This document shows, one piece after another, positions 1-7,762 of a DNA stretch of 64,000 nt (position 1 is its first letter; every line of letters starts with the position of its first letter). The DNA lies in NCBI GenBank assembly GCA_910587145.1, contig CAJUMH010000011.1, forward strand, positions 1 through 64,000, read 5' to 3'. The DNA comes from an uncultured Ruthenibacterium sp. GTDB lineage: Bacteria > Bacillota > Clostridia > Oscillospirales > Ruminococcaceae. The notes under the pieces were generated by a model. That model was not told the origin of the DNA and did no database searches. It saw nothing but the letters and a program-made list of their open reading frames with translations. The translations under genes were made by a program, and so were the position numbers.

Positions 1-18
1 TTCGGATCTCTTGCTCCC

Positions 19-27
19 ATTATACCA
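19..27 (-). promoter_or_regulatory. Possible extended -10 promoter element reading out of the window
   Basis: On the minus strand this reads TGGTATAAT, a perfect -10 hexamer with an upstream TG, 100 bases downstream of the regulator stop. No convincing -35 box sits 16-18 bases upstream. If real, it would drive a gene lying to the left of the window. Weak call. Confidence 0.25.
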
Positions 28-81
28 TATCGCTCGTGTAAACACTATTTAAATCCGCTGGGTTTGGAGGCCAAAGGATTT

Positions 82-123
82 TTTGTTTCGGATCCTGCCG
101 GACAGGCAGCCAAAAGAAACAAA
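82..123. repeat. Inverted repeat just after the LacI-type regulator gene
   Basis: TTTGTTTC (82-89) pairs with GAAACAAA (116-123), and a nested CCTGCCGGACAGG self-pairs at 94-106. It sits 4 bases beyond the regulator stop codon, where a terminator is expected. On the regulator strand it is not followed by a T run, so termination is only inferred from position. Confidence 0.4.
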
Positions 124-126
124 GCC

Positions 127-1194
127 CTATTTTGAGGGACAGGGCCCGGTGGAGCCGCGCACGATGAGCTGCGGCGTGTATTCGATCTTGTGCACAAAGG
201 GAGCGGGAATGCGCGCAGGGCCGCTGTGAGAGACGATCATATCAATTGCCGCCTGACAGCGCGCGCGCAGGTGATGGTCGATTGTGGTGAGGCCGGGGGT
301 GGTAATACTGGAGGAAAAAATATTGTCGAAGCCGCAAACAGAAACATCCTGAGGCGCCCGCACCCCTTGCGCCGCAAGCTCGTTTAAAATACCCAGCGCC
401 GTCATATCATTCACGCCGATCAAGGCCGTGGAGGCGCATCTGCTGTGAATGAGCTCGGAGGTAAGCTGCCGCCCCACAACGTATTCGTAGGGCAGCCCGC
501 TGTCCTGGCTGTCGTTTTCTTCCAGTGCGTCGGCAACGCGCACCTCCAGCCCGTCCCGAATGCCATGCGATTCCAGCTGCCTGCGAATGCCGTTCAGGCG
601 CTGTTCCCGCGCGAGCGAAAGCTGATTGAAGGATGTGGAGATAAAGGAAAATTTTCGATGCCCCAGCTGGTACAGATGCTCGGCGATCATGGCTCCCGCG
701 CTGATATTGCTGAGCTCGATGGAGCAGATGGCAAGCTCGGATTGCTTTTCGCCAATGATGACGGTAGGAGTGCCGGCAGAAAGCTGTTCGATCAGGCGCG
801 GAAAGCTGGGCAGAAAGGTGTAGAGCACACCATCCACATAGTTGCCGACAAAAGTATCCAGATAGTATTTTTCAAGATCTGGTTTACGAAAAGTATTGCA
901 TACGATCACGCGATATTCAAGGGTGTTGGCATAATCTTCTACGGATTGGATCAGCTCGGAATAGTATTGGTTCGTGAGGGTGGGGGTCAGCACCAAAATC
1001 GTTCGGCTGTTTGCTTTTTTGCGTTTGGATCTGCGGGGCGTGAGCTGATAGTTCAGCTGCTGCGCGGCAGCCAATACCCGCTCGCGCGTCTCGCTGCTGA
1101 AGGAAACCTTATCGCTGTTGTTTAAAATCAGGGAAACCGTTGCCTGAGATACGCCGGCCAGCATCGCCACATCCTGTGAGGTTGCTTTTTTCAT
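127..1194 (-). CDS. LacI/GalR-family transcriptional regulator
   Basis: This 355-residue protein has the normal LacI-family length and layout. An N-terminal helix-turn-helix (about residues 5-25, VAMLAGVSQATVSLILN) is followed by a periplasmic-binding-like effector domain (about 65-345) with typical IGVNDMTALG and SVCGFDN motifs. In LacI numbering the base-contacting positions 17, 18 and 22 are Gln, Ala and Leu; the usual Arg22 is replaced by Leu. The hinge segment (about 53-62) is basic (RRSKRKKAN) and lacks the leucine that normally wedges into a central CpG. It probably represses the surrounding sugar operons and itself: a shared AT-rich palindrome overlaps its own promoter and lies downstream of two others. 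The effector is unknown, presumably a sugar or sugar phosphate. Family call is firm; the regulon is inferred. Confidence 0.93.
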   Translation of the reverse strand: MKKATSQDVAMLAGVSQATVSLILNNSDKVSFSSETRERVLAAAQQLNYQLTPRRSKRKKANSRTILVLTPTLTNQYYSELIQSVEDYANTLEYRVIVCNTFRKPDLEKYYLDTFVGNYVDGVLYTFLPSFPRLIEQLSAGTPTVIIGEKQSELAICSIELSNISAGAMIAEHLYQLGHRKFSFISTSFNQLSLAREQRLNGIRRQLESHGIRDGLEVRVADALEENDSQDSGLPYEYVVGRQLTSELIHSRCASTALIGVNDMTALGILNELAAQGVRAPQDVSVCGFDNIFSSSITTPGLTTIDHHLRARCQAAIDMIVSHSGPARIPAPFVHKIEYTPQLIVRGSTGPCPSK

Positions 1195-1221
1195 CCTGTT
1201 CAGCGCCCCTTGTCCGTGTAT

Positions 1222-1234
1222 TCGTTACTAATAT
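1222..1234. promoter_or_regulatory. Candidate operator at the regulator's own promoter
   Basis: The core TTACTAATA (1225-1233) matches the palindrome TTATTACTAATAA at 10 of 13 positions. It touches the -10 box of the regulator promoter and covers the expected transcription start, a position suited to autorepression. Confidence 0.6.
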
Positions 1235-1260
1235 TATATCAAATATTTTCCTTCTGTCAA
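1233..1260 (-). promoter_or_regulatory. Consensus SigA promoter of the LacI-type regulator
   Basis: Read on the minus strand: TTGACA (1260-1255), 16-bp spacer, TATAAT (1238-1233). Both boxes are perfect. The start codon follows about 38 bases downstream of the -10 box, so the leader is short. Confidence 0.85.
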
Positions 1261-1681
1261 TTTCTCGATCGACCGTCACCGTGGGTCCAATTTTCTGCAG
1301 GGCACTGGCGGCATGCCGGCTGCGGGAAGGGCCTGCCGCTCCCGTCATGAGGCCCCGGCGGCATAAACAGAGCCCCGAATATCTGAAGCCGGCAAAAAAC
1401 AGATTGCAGGCCGGTAAAAAATCGCGGGCTCTGCGCGGCGGGCCGCTGCGGCTTTTTCTGGTGCGCCGATTATGTTTTGCAGAATTTTAATGCTGATTTT
1501 TAATAAAAATCAGAAAAGCAGGCAAACGGTGCCGGTGCGCGGCCCGGCATAGCATCGGGCGCCGCCAACCTTTGAAAATGCAGCTCCCGCCGGTGCCAAA
1601 TACCTGCCGAAGGCATACTGTGCGTATTGCCTGCGCACCTTGCGCGCTTTGGAAATACCGGGAAAATTTCAAACGCAGCTC
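1261..1681. other. Non-coding interval between divergent promoters
   Basis: No convincing gene is present. The interval includes an AT-rich hairpin (CTGATTTTT at 1493-1501 pairing with AAAAATCAG at 1505-1513) and GC-rich short palindromes around 1437-1455. Any open frames are short and lack ribosome-binding sites. It may be decayed sequence or extended regulatory space. Confidence 0.5.
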
Positions 1682-1710
1682 TTGACAAAAGGGGTGTTGT
1701 CCGATATACT
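1682..1710 (+). promoter_or_regulatory. Consensus SigA promoter of the PfkB-aldolase-dehydrogenase operon
   Basis: TTGACA (1682-1687), 17-bp spacer, TATACT (1705-1710). The leader to the kinase start at 1784 is about 67 bases and carries the candidate operator at 1742-1754. Confidence 0.88.
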
Positions 1711-1741
1711 GAAAGCATACAATATTATTTATATTAAAATA

Positions 1742-1754
1742 TTATTACTAATAC
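1742..1754. promoter_or_regulatory. Candidate operator downstream of the PfkB operon promoter
   Basis: TTATTACTAATAC matches the palindrome TTATTACTAATAA at 12 of 13 bases. It begins about 25 bases after the expected start site, so a bound repressor would act as a roadblock or contact polymerase. The same word occurs at 1225 and 13160. Confidence 0.65.
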
Positions 1755-1783
1755 ATTTTGGCGAGGAAGGCAGAAGGTGGATT

Positions 1784-2791
1784 ATGAGGCAGGAGCGGGA
1801 CGATAGAGACGCGGCACGCGGGCAAATTCTGGCATTGGGAGAACTGCTGGTAGATCTGATCCCCGGACGCGAGGGAATGCGGATCGAGGAGGCCGGCCCT
1901 ATCATCAAAACGGCCAGCGGCTCCGCAGGGATTTTTGCCTGCGCGGCGGCACTTTTGGGCGGCTGCGGGGGCTTTATCGGCAAGGTGGGAAACGACAGTC
2001 TCAGCCGGATGGTGATGCGCACCCTAAAAGAGTACGGAGTGGATCTCTCCTGTGTGACCCATTCAAACGAGGGGCAGGTAGGCCTTGCCTTTTTGGAATA
2101 TCTGCCGGAAGGGCGGAACTACCAGTATTACCGCAAAAATTCCGTGGGCAGCCTGCTGCGCGCGGATGAACTGGACGAAGACTACATTGGCAGCGCGTAT
2201 GCCGTGCATTTCCCGGGGATGCTGCTGGAGCTGACGCCTCAAATGCGCGGTGCGTGCGAGCGCATGGTAGAGATCGCCCGCAAAAAGGGCGTGATGGTCT
2301 CGTTCGACCCGAACATCCGGCAGGAGCTTTCTGCAGATGCCTGTGCACGGGAACGGATGCTGTGGGCGGTGCGGCATGCGGATGTTGTGGCCCCGACGCT
2401 GGCGGAGGGCAGAATGATCACCGGCGAAGAGCATATGGGCGAAGTGCTGCGCGCGCTGCACGCGATGGGCCCGCGTGTGGTGGCGCTTACGCGGGATAAG
2501 GACGGCCTGGTGCTGAGCCGGGACGGCGTGGCGGCCATCGCCTATGGAATCGATGAAAAGGCCGTGGATCCCACCGGGGCAGGCGATACGCTGGCGGCGG
2601 CGCTGTGCGTGGGCCTGAAGGAAGAGATGCCGCTCGAGGCGCTGGCGGCATTTTGCAACTGCGCCGGAACGCTGGTTATTACCAAAAAAGGCGCGATCGG
2701 CATGGCGCTGCCCACGCGCAGCGAGGTGGATGCGATGGCGGCCTCCGGCGTGTGCCGTGTGGAATGTGTACCGCTGGAGAGCCTTGCCTGA
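1784..2791 (+). CDS. PfkB-family carbohydrate kinase
   Basis: This is a 335-residue ribokinase-fold sugar kinase. The C-terminal PfkB signature DPTGAGDT (about residues 262-269) contains the catalytic aspartate and anion hole; the N-terminal substrate part has GELLVDLIPG and the glycine-rich GGFIGKVGNDSLS. I chose the ATG at 1784, which follows a GAAGG-type ribosome-binding site; an in-frame ATG at 1640 lies upstream of the promoter and would be untranslatable from it. The substrate could be a ketose, fructose or 2-keto-3-deoxy acid. The HpcH/HpaI aldolase immediately downstream favours a 2-keto-3-deoxy-sugar acid or a related product, but this is inference. First gene of a three-gene operon under the candidate operator. 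Confidence 0.93.
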   Translation: MRQERDDRDAARGQILALGELLVDLIPGREGMRIEEAGPIIKTASGSAGIFACAAALLGGCGGFIGKVGNDSLSRMVMRTLKEYGVDLSCVTHSNEGQVGLAFLEYLPEGRNYQYYRKNSVGSLLRADELDEDYIGSAYAVHFPGMLLELTPQMRGACERMVEIARKKGVMVSFDPNIRQELSADACARERMLWAVRHADVVAPTLAEGRMITGEEHMGEVLRALHAMGPRVVALTRDKDGLVLSRDGVAAIAYGIDEKAVDPTGAGDTLAAALCVGLKEEMPLEALAAFCNCAGTLVITKKGAIGMALPTRSEVDAMAASGVCRVECVPLESLA

Positions 2792-2944
2792 GAGCTTGTA
2801 TGCCGGATCCGCCCGGCAAAGGCTGCCGGGGCAGGAAGGCGGCCCTTTTCGGACGATGATGAAAAGCCCGAACGGACAACCGATTGAAAAACGGCGAAAC
2901 ACCCCGGGCCGCGCATGCGTTTCGGGCGAAAGGGAGGAAGAAAA

Positions 2945-3715
2945 ATGTCTTCATTGAAGGAACGCCTGCGGCAGGGCGAGCAGCTTTTGGGCACGATGGT
3001 CACTACGTTCGCCGGCCCGGATCTCGCAAAAATTTTGCAGGGCTGCGGCTTCGATTATTTTATTGTGGATTGTGAGCACGGCTCGTTCACCACGCGCGAG
3101 GTGGCGGATCTCATTGCCGTGGCGCGCGGAATCGCGATGCCGGCGCTGGTGCGCATTCCGGAAATGCGCCGCGAGCACGCGCTGAAATTTATGGAGATGG
3201 GCGCTTCGGGCCTGCTTTTGCCCAATACCGAAAGCGCCGAACAGGCGCAGCTGCTGGTAGATTGCGCAAAATACGCGCCGCTGGGGCACCGAGGCGTTTC
3301 GCTGTCGCGTCCGCACACGGATTTTAAAAAGGTGAACGGGTTGGACTATATGCTTCGGGCAAACGAGGAAACGATTTTGATGTGCCAGATCGAATCCCGT
3401 CGGGGCGTGGAGCATGTGGAGGAGATTCTGGCCGTGGAGGGGATTGACATCGGTTTTATCGGGCCGAATGATATGACGCAGGATTACGGCATTCTGAACC
3501 AGTTCGATCACCCCGCGATCGTCGCCGCGTTCGAGCGCGTGATGGCCGCGGCCAAGGCCAACGGAAAGTGGTGCGGCGTGCATTTCGGCGCCGCAGCCCC
3601 GCTGAAACCGTGGATCGGGCGCGGGATGCAGATGAATTTGTGGAACAGCGACAGCGGACTTTTGGCGCTCGGCGCGGCACGGCTTGCCCAGCTGCGCGGA
3701 AAGGAGCAGGCATGA
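2945..3715 (+). CDS. HpcH/HpaI-family aldolase (2-keto-3-deoxy-sugar-acid type)
   Basis: This 256-residue class II (metal-dependent) pyruvate aldolase resembles 2-dehydro-3-deoxyglucarate, 2-keto-3-deoxyrhamnonate and HpaI aldolases. The family hallmarks are visible: FIVDCEHGSF near the N-terminus, the metal-ligand glutamate in QIESRRGVE (about 147-155), and the GFIGPNDM loop (about 170-178) with the metal-binding aspartate. These enzymes split a 2-keto-3-deoxy acid into pyruvate plus a short aldehyde such as tartronate semialdehyde or lactaldehyde. The start at 2945 follows the strong site AGGGAGG. The gene overlaps the downstream dehydrogenase by 4 bases (ATGA), so the two are translationally coupled, fitting reduction or oxidation of an aldolase product or substrate. 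Confidence 0.93.
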   Translation: MSSLKERLRQGEQLLGTMVTTFAGPDLAKILQGCGFDYFIVDCEHGSFTTREVADLIAVARGIAMPALVRIPEMRREHALKFMEMGASGLLLPNTESAEQAQLLVDCAKYAPLGHRGVSLSRPHTDFKKVNGLDYMLRANEETILMCQIESRRGVEHVEEILAVEGIDIGFIGPNDMTQDYGILNQFDHPAIVAAFERVMAAAKANGKWCGVHFGAAAPLKPWIGRGMQMNLWNSDSGLLALGAARLAQLRGKEQA

Positions 3716-4677
3716 ACATTGTAATTCTGGACGGATATACGGAGAATCCCGGAGATTTAAGCTGGGAGGGCTTCGAGACGCTGGGCCGTGTGACGGTATA
3801 CGACCGCACCCCGTTTGCAGACGGAAGCGACGAGATCGTGCGCCGCGCGAAGGGCGCCGAGATCGTAATCACCAATAAAACGCCGCTTGCGGCCCAAACG
3901 CTTGCGGCGCTTGCCCCAGAGCTGCGCTATATCGGCGTGCTGGCAACCGGCTACAACGTGGTGGATGCCGCCGCGGCCAAGGAACAAGGCGTCCCGGTGT
4001 GCAATATCCCCACCTACGGCACAACGGCTGTGGCACAGTTTGCAATGGCGCTGCTGCTGGAGCTGTGCCACCATGTGGGGGCGCACAGCCGCTCCGTCAA
4101 GCAGGGCGATTGGAGCCGCTGCCCCGATTTTTGTTATTGGAACGCGCCGCTCATTGAGCTGGCGGGCAAAACCTTCGGCGTTGTCGGCTACGGGCGCATC
4201 GGCAGGGCAACGGCAAAATTGGCGGCGGCCTTCGGCATGGAGGTGCTGGCATATGACGCCCTCGCGCCCGGCGACGATACGGCGCGGATGGTGACCTTGA
4301 ACGAGCTTTTTGCCAAAAGCGATGTCATCAGCTTGCACTGTCCGCTTTTTCCGGAAACACAGGGGATGATCAACCGCGAAAGCATCGCGAAAATGAAGGA
4401 CGGCGTGCTGCTCATCAACACCTCGCGCGGGCCGCTTGTGGTGGAAGAGGATCTTGCGGCGGCGCTTGCGGAAGGCAAAGTGGCCGGCGCGGGGCTGGAT
4501 GTGCTCTCGGCCGAGCCCGCGCGCGCGGAGAACCCCCTGCTGCGGCAAGAGAATTGCCTCATCACCCCGCACATTGCGTGGGCGCCGAAGGAGAGCCGCC
4601 GACGCCTGATGGATATCGCGGTGGAAAATCTGCGCGCATTTTTAAACGGCGCGCCGCAGAACGTGGTAAATCCCTGA
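3712..4677 (+). CDS. NAD(P)-dependent D-2-hydroxyacid dehydrogenase
   Basis: This is a 321-residue member of the D-isomer-specific 2-hydroxyacid dehydrogenase family (glycerate/hydroxypyruvate/phosphoglycerate type). The NAD-binding motif GVVGYGRIG lies near residues 153-161. The catalytic Arg is in NTSRGPLV (about 235), the Glu is in DVLSAEP, and the His is in TPHIAW (about 285). It interconverts a 2-keto acid and a D-2-hydroxyacid such as glyoxylate/glycolate or hydroxypyruvate/glycerate. The start overlaps the aldolase stop by 4 bases. A glycerate kinase at 29148 could take the product if it is D-glycerate. Transcription ends at the strong hairpin at 4724. Confidence 0.93.
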   Translation: MNIVILDGYTENPGDLSWEGFETLGRVTVYDRTPFADGSDEIVRRAKGAEIVITNKTPLAAQTLAALAPELRYIGVLATGYNVVDAAAAKEQGVPVCNIPTYGTTAVAQFAMALLLELCHHVGAHSRSVKQGDWSRCPDFCYWNAPLIELAGKTFGVVGYGRIGRATAKLAAAFGMEVLAYDALAPGDDTARMVTLNELFAKSDVISLHCPLFPETQGMINRESIAKMKDGVLLINTSRGPLVVEEDLAAALAEGKVAGAGLDVLSAEPARAENPLLRQENCLITPHIAWAPKESRRRLMDIAVENLRAFLNGAPQNVVNP

Positions 4678-4723
4678 ACGTCCGGCGGGCGAGATCCGCT
4701 TTTATGGCGATCAAACAACAAAG

Positions 4724-4767
4724 CAGCGCCCCTTTTGGCAGGTTCAAGCCAAAAGGGGCGCTGTTTT
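4724..4767. terminator. Bidirectional intrinsic terminator
   Basis: A 16-bp perfect stem (4724-4739 with 4748-4763, CAGCGCCCCTTTTGGC) closes an 8-base loop and is followed by TTTT. The opposite strand also continues T-rich (ctttgttgttt). It lies between two converging operons ending at 4677 and 4914. Confidence 0.9.
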
Positions 4768-4913
4768 GCGGGCGGCTCCTTCCAAAAAAAGAAACCGCGG
4801 AATTCTGCCGGGCGGGCGTATCTGCCGCGGCAGGGCTTTCCGGTTTGCCGAGGTCTGCCCGGGCGCGGTTCCCGAGCAGGCTTTTTTCCGCGGCGTCGAT
4901 TTACCCTTGGACG

Positions 4914-6065
4914 TTAGGGTGCTCCCAGCGTCACAATACACTTTTGCGTGTAGGATCTCAGCGCTGCCGTCAGCACACGGTGGCTTTGCATGGCTTCGGC
5001 GGGCGTAAAACACCCAAAACCGCAGGGCAGGCCGCGCAGTTCGCGAATATACGCCGCGAACATCTGCAAAAGCGAATCGGAAAAGCCGAATTCAAAGATC
5101 GACCCGGTGATGACGGGGAACAGCGTCTTTTGCCCCACAACAAGGCGCGCCCACGCCTGCTCGCGCCCGACGGGCAGCGTGTAGCGGATGGCGTTGGGGT
5201 CGTCTGTTGAAAATTTGGCCGAAAGCTTCATGCCGTAGATCTCGTACTCCACGGTATTTGTGCAGCCGGGCGCCATGCGCTTCATTTCCAGCTGCATGGG
5301 GAAAATATCGCCCGCGCCGTTCTCTGCCTCGCACGTTACGATGGCGTTGTCCCACGTCTCGCACGGAAAGGGCTTTCCCGTTTCGTCCGGCCGCGTTTTG
5401 GCAATGTTTGCAAGCTGCGCGGATACGGTTTTGGGCACAAAGCCCAGCCGGAACGGCAGGTGCTGCGTGTGGATGCCGAGGTCGCCCATGCAGCCGTATT
5501 CGCCGTTGGCCGCGCGCATACGCTTCCAGTTGATGGGCTTTGTAAGATCCATATCGGAGGAATGCTTGATGGCAAAGCGCGCTTCGATGATCTGGCCGAA
5601 CGCGCCCTCGCGGTACCAGCGCACCATTTGCTGCACAGCCGGGTAATAGGGGAATTCGCTGGCGCAGCGCACAAAAACGCCGGGGTTCTGCGCCATTGCG
5701 CCGTGGATCTCGGCGCAGGCGGCAAGATCCATGCCAAACGGCTTTTCTCCCAAAAGATGCTTGCCCGCGCGGATGATATCGCCGTACACCTGCGCGTGCA
5801 GATGATGGGGCACGGCGCAGTAGACGGCCTCGACCTCGGGGTTTGCGAGCAGCTCGTGGTAATCGCTGTAACAATACTTTGTATCGGGCACCCGGCGGAA
5901 CCAATCGAGGTTCTGCGGCGATACATCGCATGCTGCCGCGATCACGGGGCGGGGCGTATCGCCCGCAAGGTGCAGCCAGCGCATGGAGACGCTTGCGAAT
6001 TCCCGCCCCATCAGGCCGCAGCCGATCACGCCAAAACGAACGGGAGCGCTGCATTTTTCGCTCAT
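4914..6065 (-). CDS. Gfo/Idh/MocA-family oxidoreductase
   Basis: This 383-residue dehydrogenase has an N-terminal Rossmann domain (GVIGCGLMG, residues 12-20) and the family EKP motif (107-109), followed by the alpha/beta substrate domain with the catalytic-region pattern GDLGIHTQH. These enzymes oxidise or reduce sugars, inositols and sugar acids with NAD(P). It is the last gene of the leftward operon and overlaps the preceding aminotransferase by 4 bases. A second, divergent family member heads the operon at 12881. Substrate unknown. Its coupling to an aminotransferase is reminiscent of keto/amino cyclitol or amino-sugar chemistry, but that is inference. Confidence 0.92.
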   Translation of the reverse strand: MSEKCSAPVRFGVIGCGLMGREFASVSMRWLHLAGDTPRPVIAAACDVSPQNLDWFRRVPDTKYCYSDYHELLANPEVEAVYCAVPHHLHAQVYGDIIRAGKHLLGEKPFGMDLAACAEIHGAMAQNPGVFVRCASEFPYYPAVQQMVRWYREGAFGQIIEARFAIKHSSDMDLTKPINWKRMRAANGEYGCMGDLGIHTQHLPFRLGFVPKTVSAQLANIAKTRPDETGKPFPCETWDNAIVTCEAENGAGDIFPMQLEMKRMAPGCTNTVEYEIYGMKLSAKFSTDDPNAIRYTLPVGREQAWARLVVGQKTLFPVITGSIFEFGFSDSLLQMFAAYIRELRGLPCGFGCFTPAEAMQSHRVLTAALRSYTQKCIVTLGAP

Positions 6066-7615
6066 GCGCGCACCTCCTTTGCCGTTTGCGTCAGCGCCGT
6101 TTCCATGCGCGTAAGCAGCTTGTCCGTCATGGCCTCGGTGACGATGAGCGGCAGCTTGGTCAGCGCGACGGGCGGGCAGTTTGGCTTGTAGGTCTGGGCG
6201 CTCACATCCACACAGGCCTCCGTGTTCATGCGCGTGCAGAAGCTGGCCGCTGCGTCTGCCGTGGCAAAGCGCAGCGCCGTCATGTGCGCGTCGCCTTCAA
6301 CGCCGGTGCAGACGGAGGAAAATCGCGCCGCCAGCGCCGCGGCGGCCTCGTGATAATAGCGGCCCGCCGCCTCAATGTGCGGCCCGTTCGCGCCGATGAA
6401 TTCCATCGTGATCAGATACGAAAGGCTGGCCAGCTCCTCCTGCCCGTTCGTCACCAGCGCGCCGAACTGGCTCAGGCTGTCGAAGGCGGCGCTGGTAAGG
6501 ATCTTGCTGGCGGGATACGTCCCGCCCGGGAAGCCCTTGCCCACCGAGACAAAATCCGGCGCAAGGCCGTATTTACGGAACAAAAACAGGCCGTCGTACC
6601 ACGCGCAGGACTGGATCTCGTCGCAGAGCACCGGGGTATCCGTCTCGCGGCAAAGGCGGTACGCGGTATGCAGGTATTCCTCGTTCAACCGGATGCCGCC
6701 GTAGTTCATCAGGATAATTTCGTGGCAAAAGCCCGCCGTTTTGTATTTGCCAGTGTTATACCGGCGCAGCGCGGCCTCAAAGCCCGCGGCGTCGTTGATG
6801 GGCACGGACACCACCCGATAGATCGCCTCTTTTTCCGCCGCCGCGTAGAATTCCGGCCACAGGCCGCGCAGCGTCTGCGCCAGCACGGTGGTGCCGTGGT
6901 AGTTGCCCGTCACGCCGCCCGCGTTATCCGCCATCACCACAAATACCGGCACGCGCCCCGCGTACTGCGCCGGCGCGCCGTCGATGGTGTAAAAGCGCGA
7001 GAGCATCATTTTCAGCGCGGCCTCAACGGCCAGCGAGCCTGTCTCCAAATTGATCACGCAGTTCAGCACGCCGGGCTCCTTTTTCGCGAGCACCGCGTCG
7101 AGCGCGGGGCTGTCCGGCGCAAGGCCATTGGCCGCGGCAATCAGCCGGCGTTCCAGCGTGCGTGTGATAAAACCGCGCGTATTGTTGTGTGTGGCGTTGG
7201 GAATGCCCAGCCTTTTGGCGTTTTCGATGAGCGCGTAGCCGGGAAAATCGTGGCCGAGCGGGATCTGGTAGTGCTCGCTCTTGCCCGCGAAATAGAGCCG
7301 CCCGTCCTCGCCGAGGCGGAACGCGCCCAGCCCGCCCAGCGGCGCGGCATAGCCGTGCTGGGCCGCCCGGTAGGAATACGTAGGCGCGCCGTCCTCCGTG
7401 TTCGGGAAGGGGGGCACGAGCGTTTGGCCCACGCGGCCCATCAGCGACTCCTGCCGCGCGGCGAACGCCTCGGGGTAAAAGTCGATCGCTTCGTCGGCAA
7501 GGGCGCGCAGCGCCGTCTCGCTTTCGCCGGTCAGCGCGGCACGCGCGCGGCACACTGCCGCGGTATACTCCCTGCCGAGAAGGTCGGTGAGGGAACGCCG
7601 GATGTTTTGAAGCAT
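6062..7615 (-). CDS. Class III PLP-dependent aminotransferase
   Basis: The 517-residue protein has the class III (ornithine/4-aminobutyrate transaminase, glutamate-1-semialdehyde mutase) fold. The PLP lysine is in VGKGFPGGTYPAS (about 365-377), matching the GKxxxGGxYP pattern, and DEIQS (about 331-335) supplies the PLP-ring aspartate. The usual SGSEA stretch appears as NLETGSLAVEAAL. It is about 70-100 residues longer than typical members, mostly at the N-terminus (residues 1-100). The start at 7615 has GAAAGGAGAG directly upstream. It may move amino groups onto or off a sugar-derived keto compound, or act as an aminomutase. Its place in the operon between an isomerase-like gene and a dehydrogenase supports a catabolic role. 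Confidence 0.9.
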   Translation of the reverse strand: MLQNIRRSLTDLLGREYTAAVCRARAALTGESETALRALADEAIDFYPEAFAARQESLMGRVGQTLVPPFPNTEDGAPTYSYRAAQHGYAAPLGGLGAFRLGEDGRLYFAGKSEHYQIPLGHDFPGYALIENAKRLGIPNATHNNTRGFITRTLERRLIAAANGLAPDSPALDAVLAKKEPGVLNCVINLETGSLAVEAALKMMLSRFYTIDGAPAQYAGRVPVFVVMADNAGGVTGNYHGTTVLAQTLRGLWPEFYAAAEKEAIYRVVSVPINDAAGFEAALRRYNTGKYKTAGFCHEIILMNYGGIRLNEEYLHTAYRLCRETDTPVLCDEIQSCAWYDGLFLFRKYGLAPDFVSVGKGFPGGTYPASKILTSAAFDSLSQFGALVTNGQEELASLSYLITMEFIGANGPHIEAAGRYYHEAAAALAARFSSVCTGVEGDAHMTALRFATADAAASFCTRMNTEACVDVSAQTYKPNCPPVALTKLPLIVTEAMTDKLLTRMETALTQTAKEVRA

Positions 7616-7762
7616 TTTAATCTCTCCTTTCGCGCAGGGCGCGCCGCGTGTTGGGCACGCGCGCTGCCTTTGCGGCTGGTTTCGTGTATTTTGGGGTACC
7701 GTCATACGGCAGGAAGAGCGGCGGGGCACCCCCTCGGGCGCGGCCCGCCTTGGCGCGGCGGC

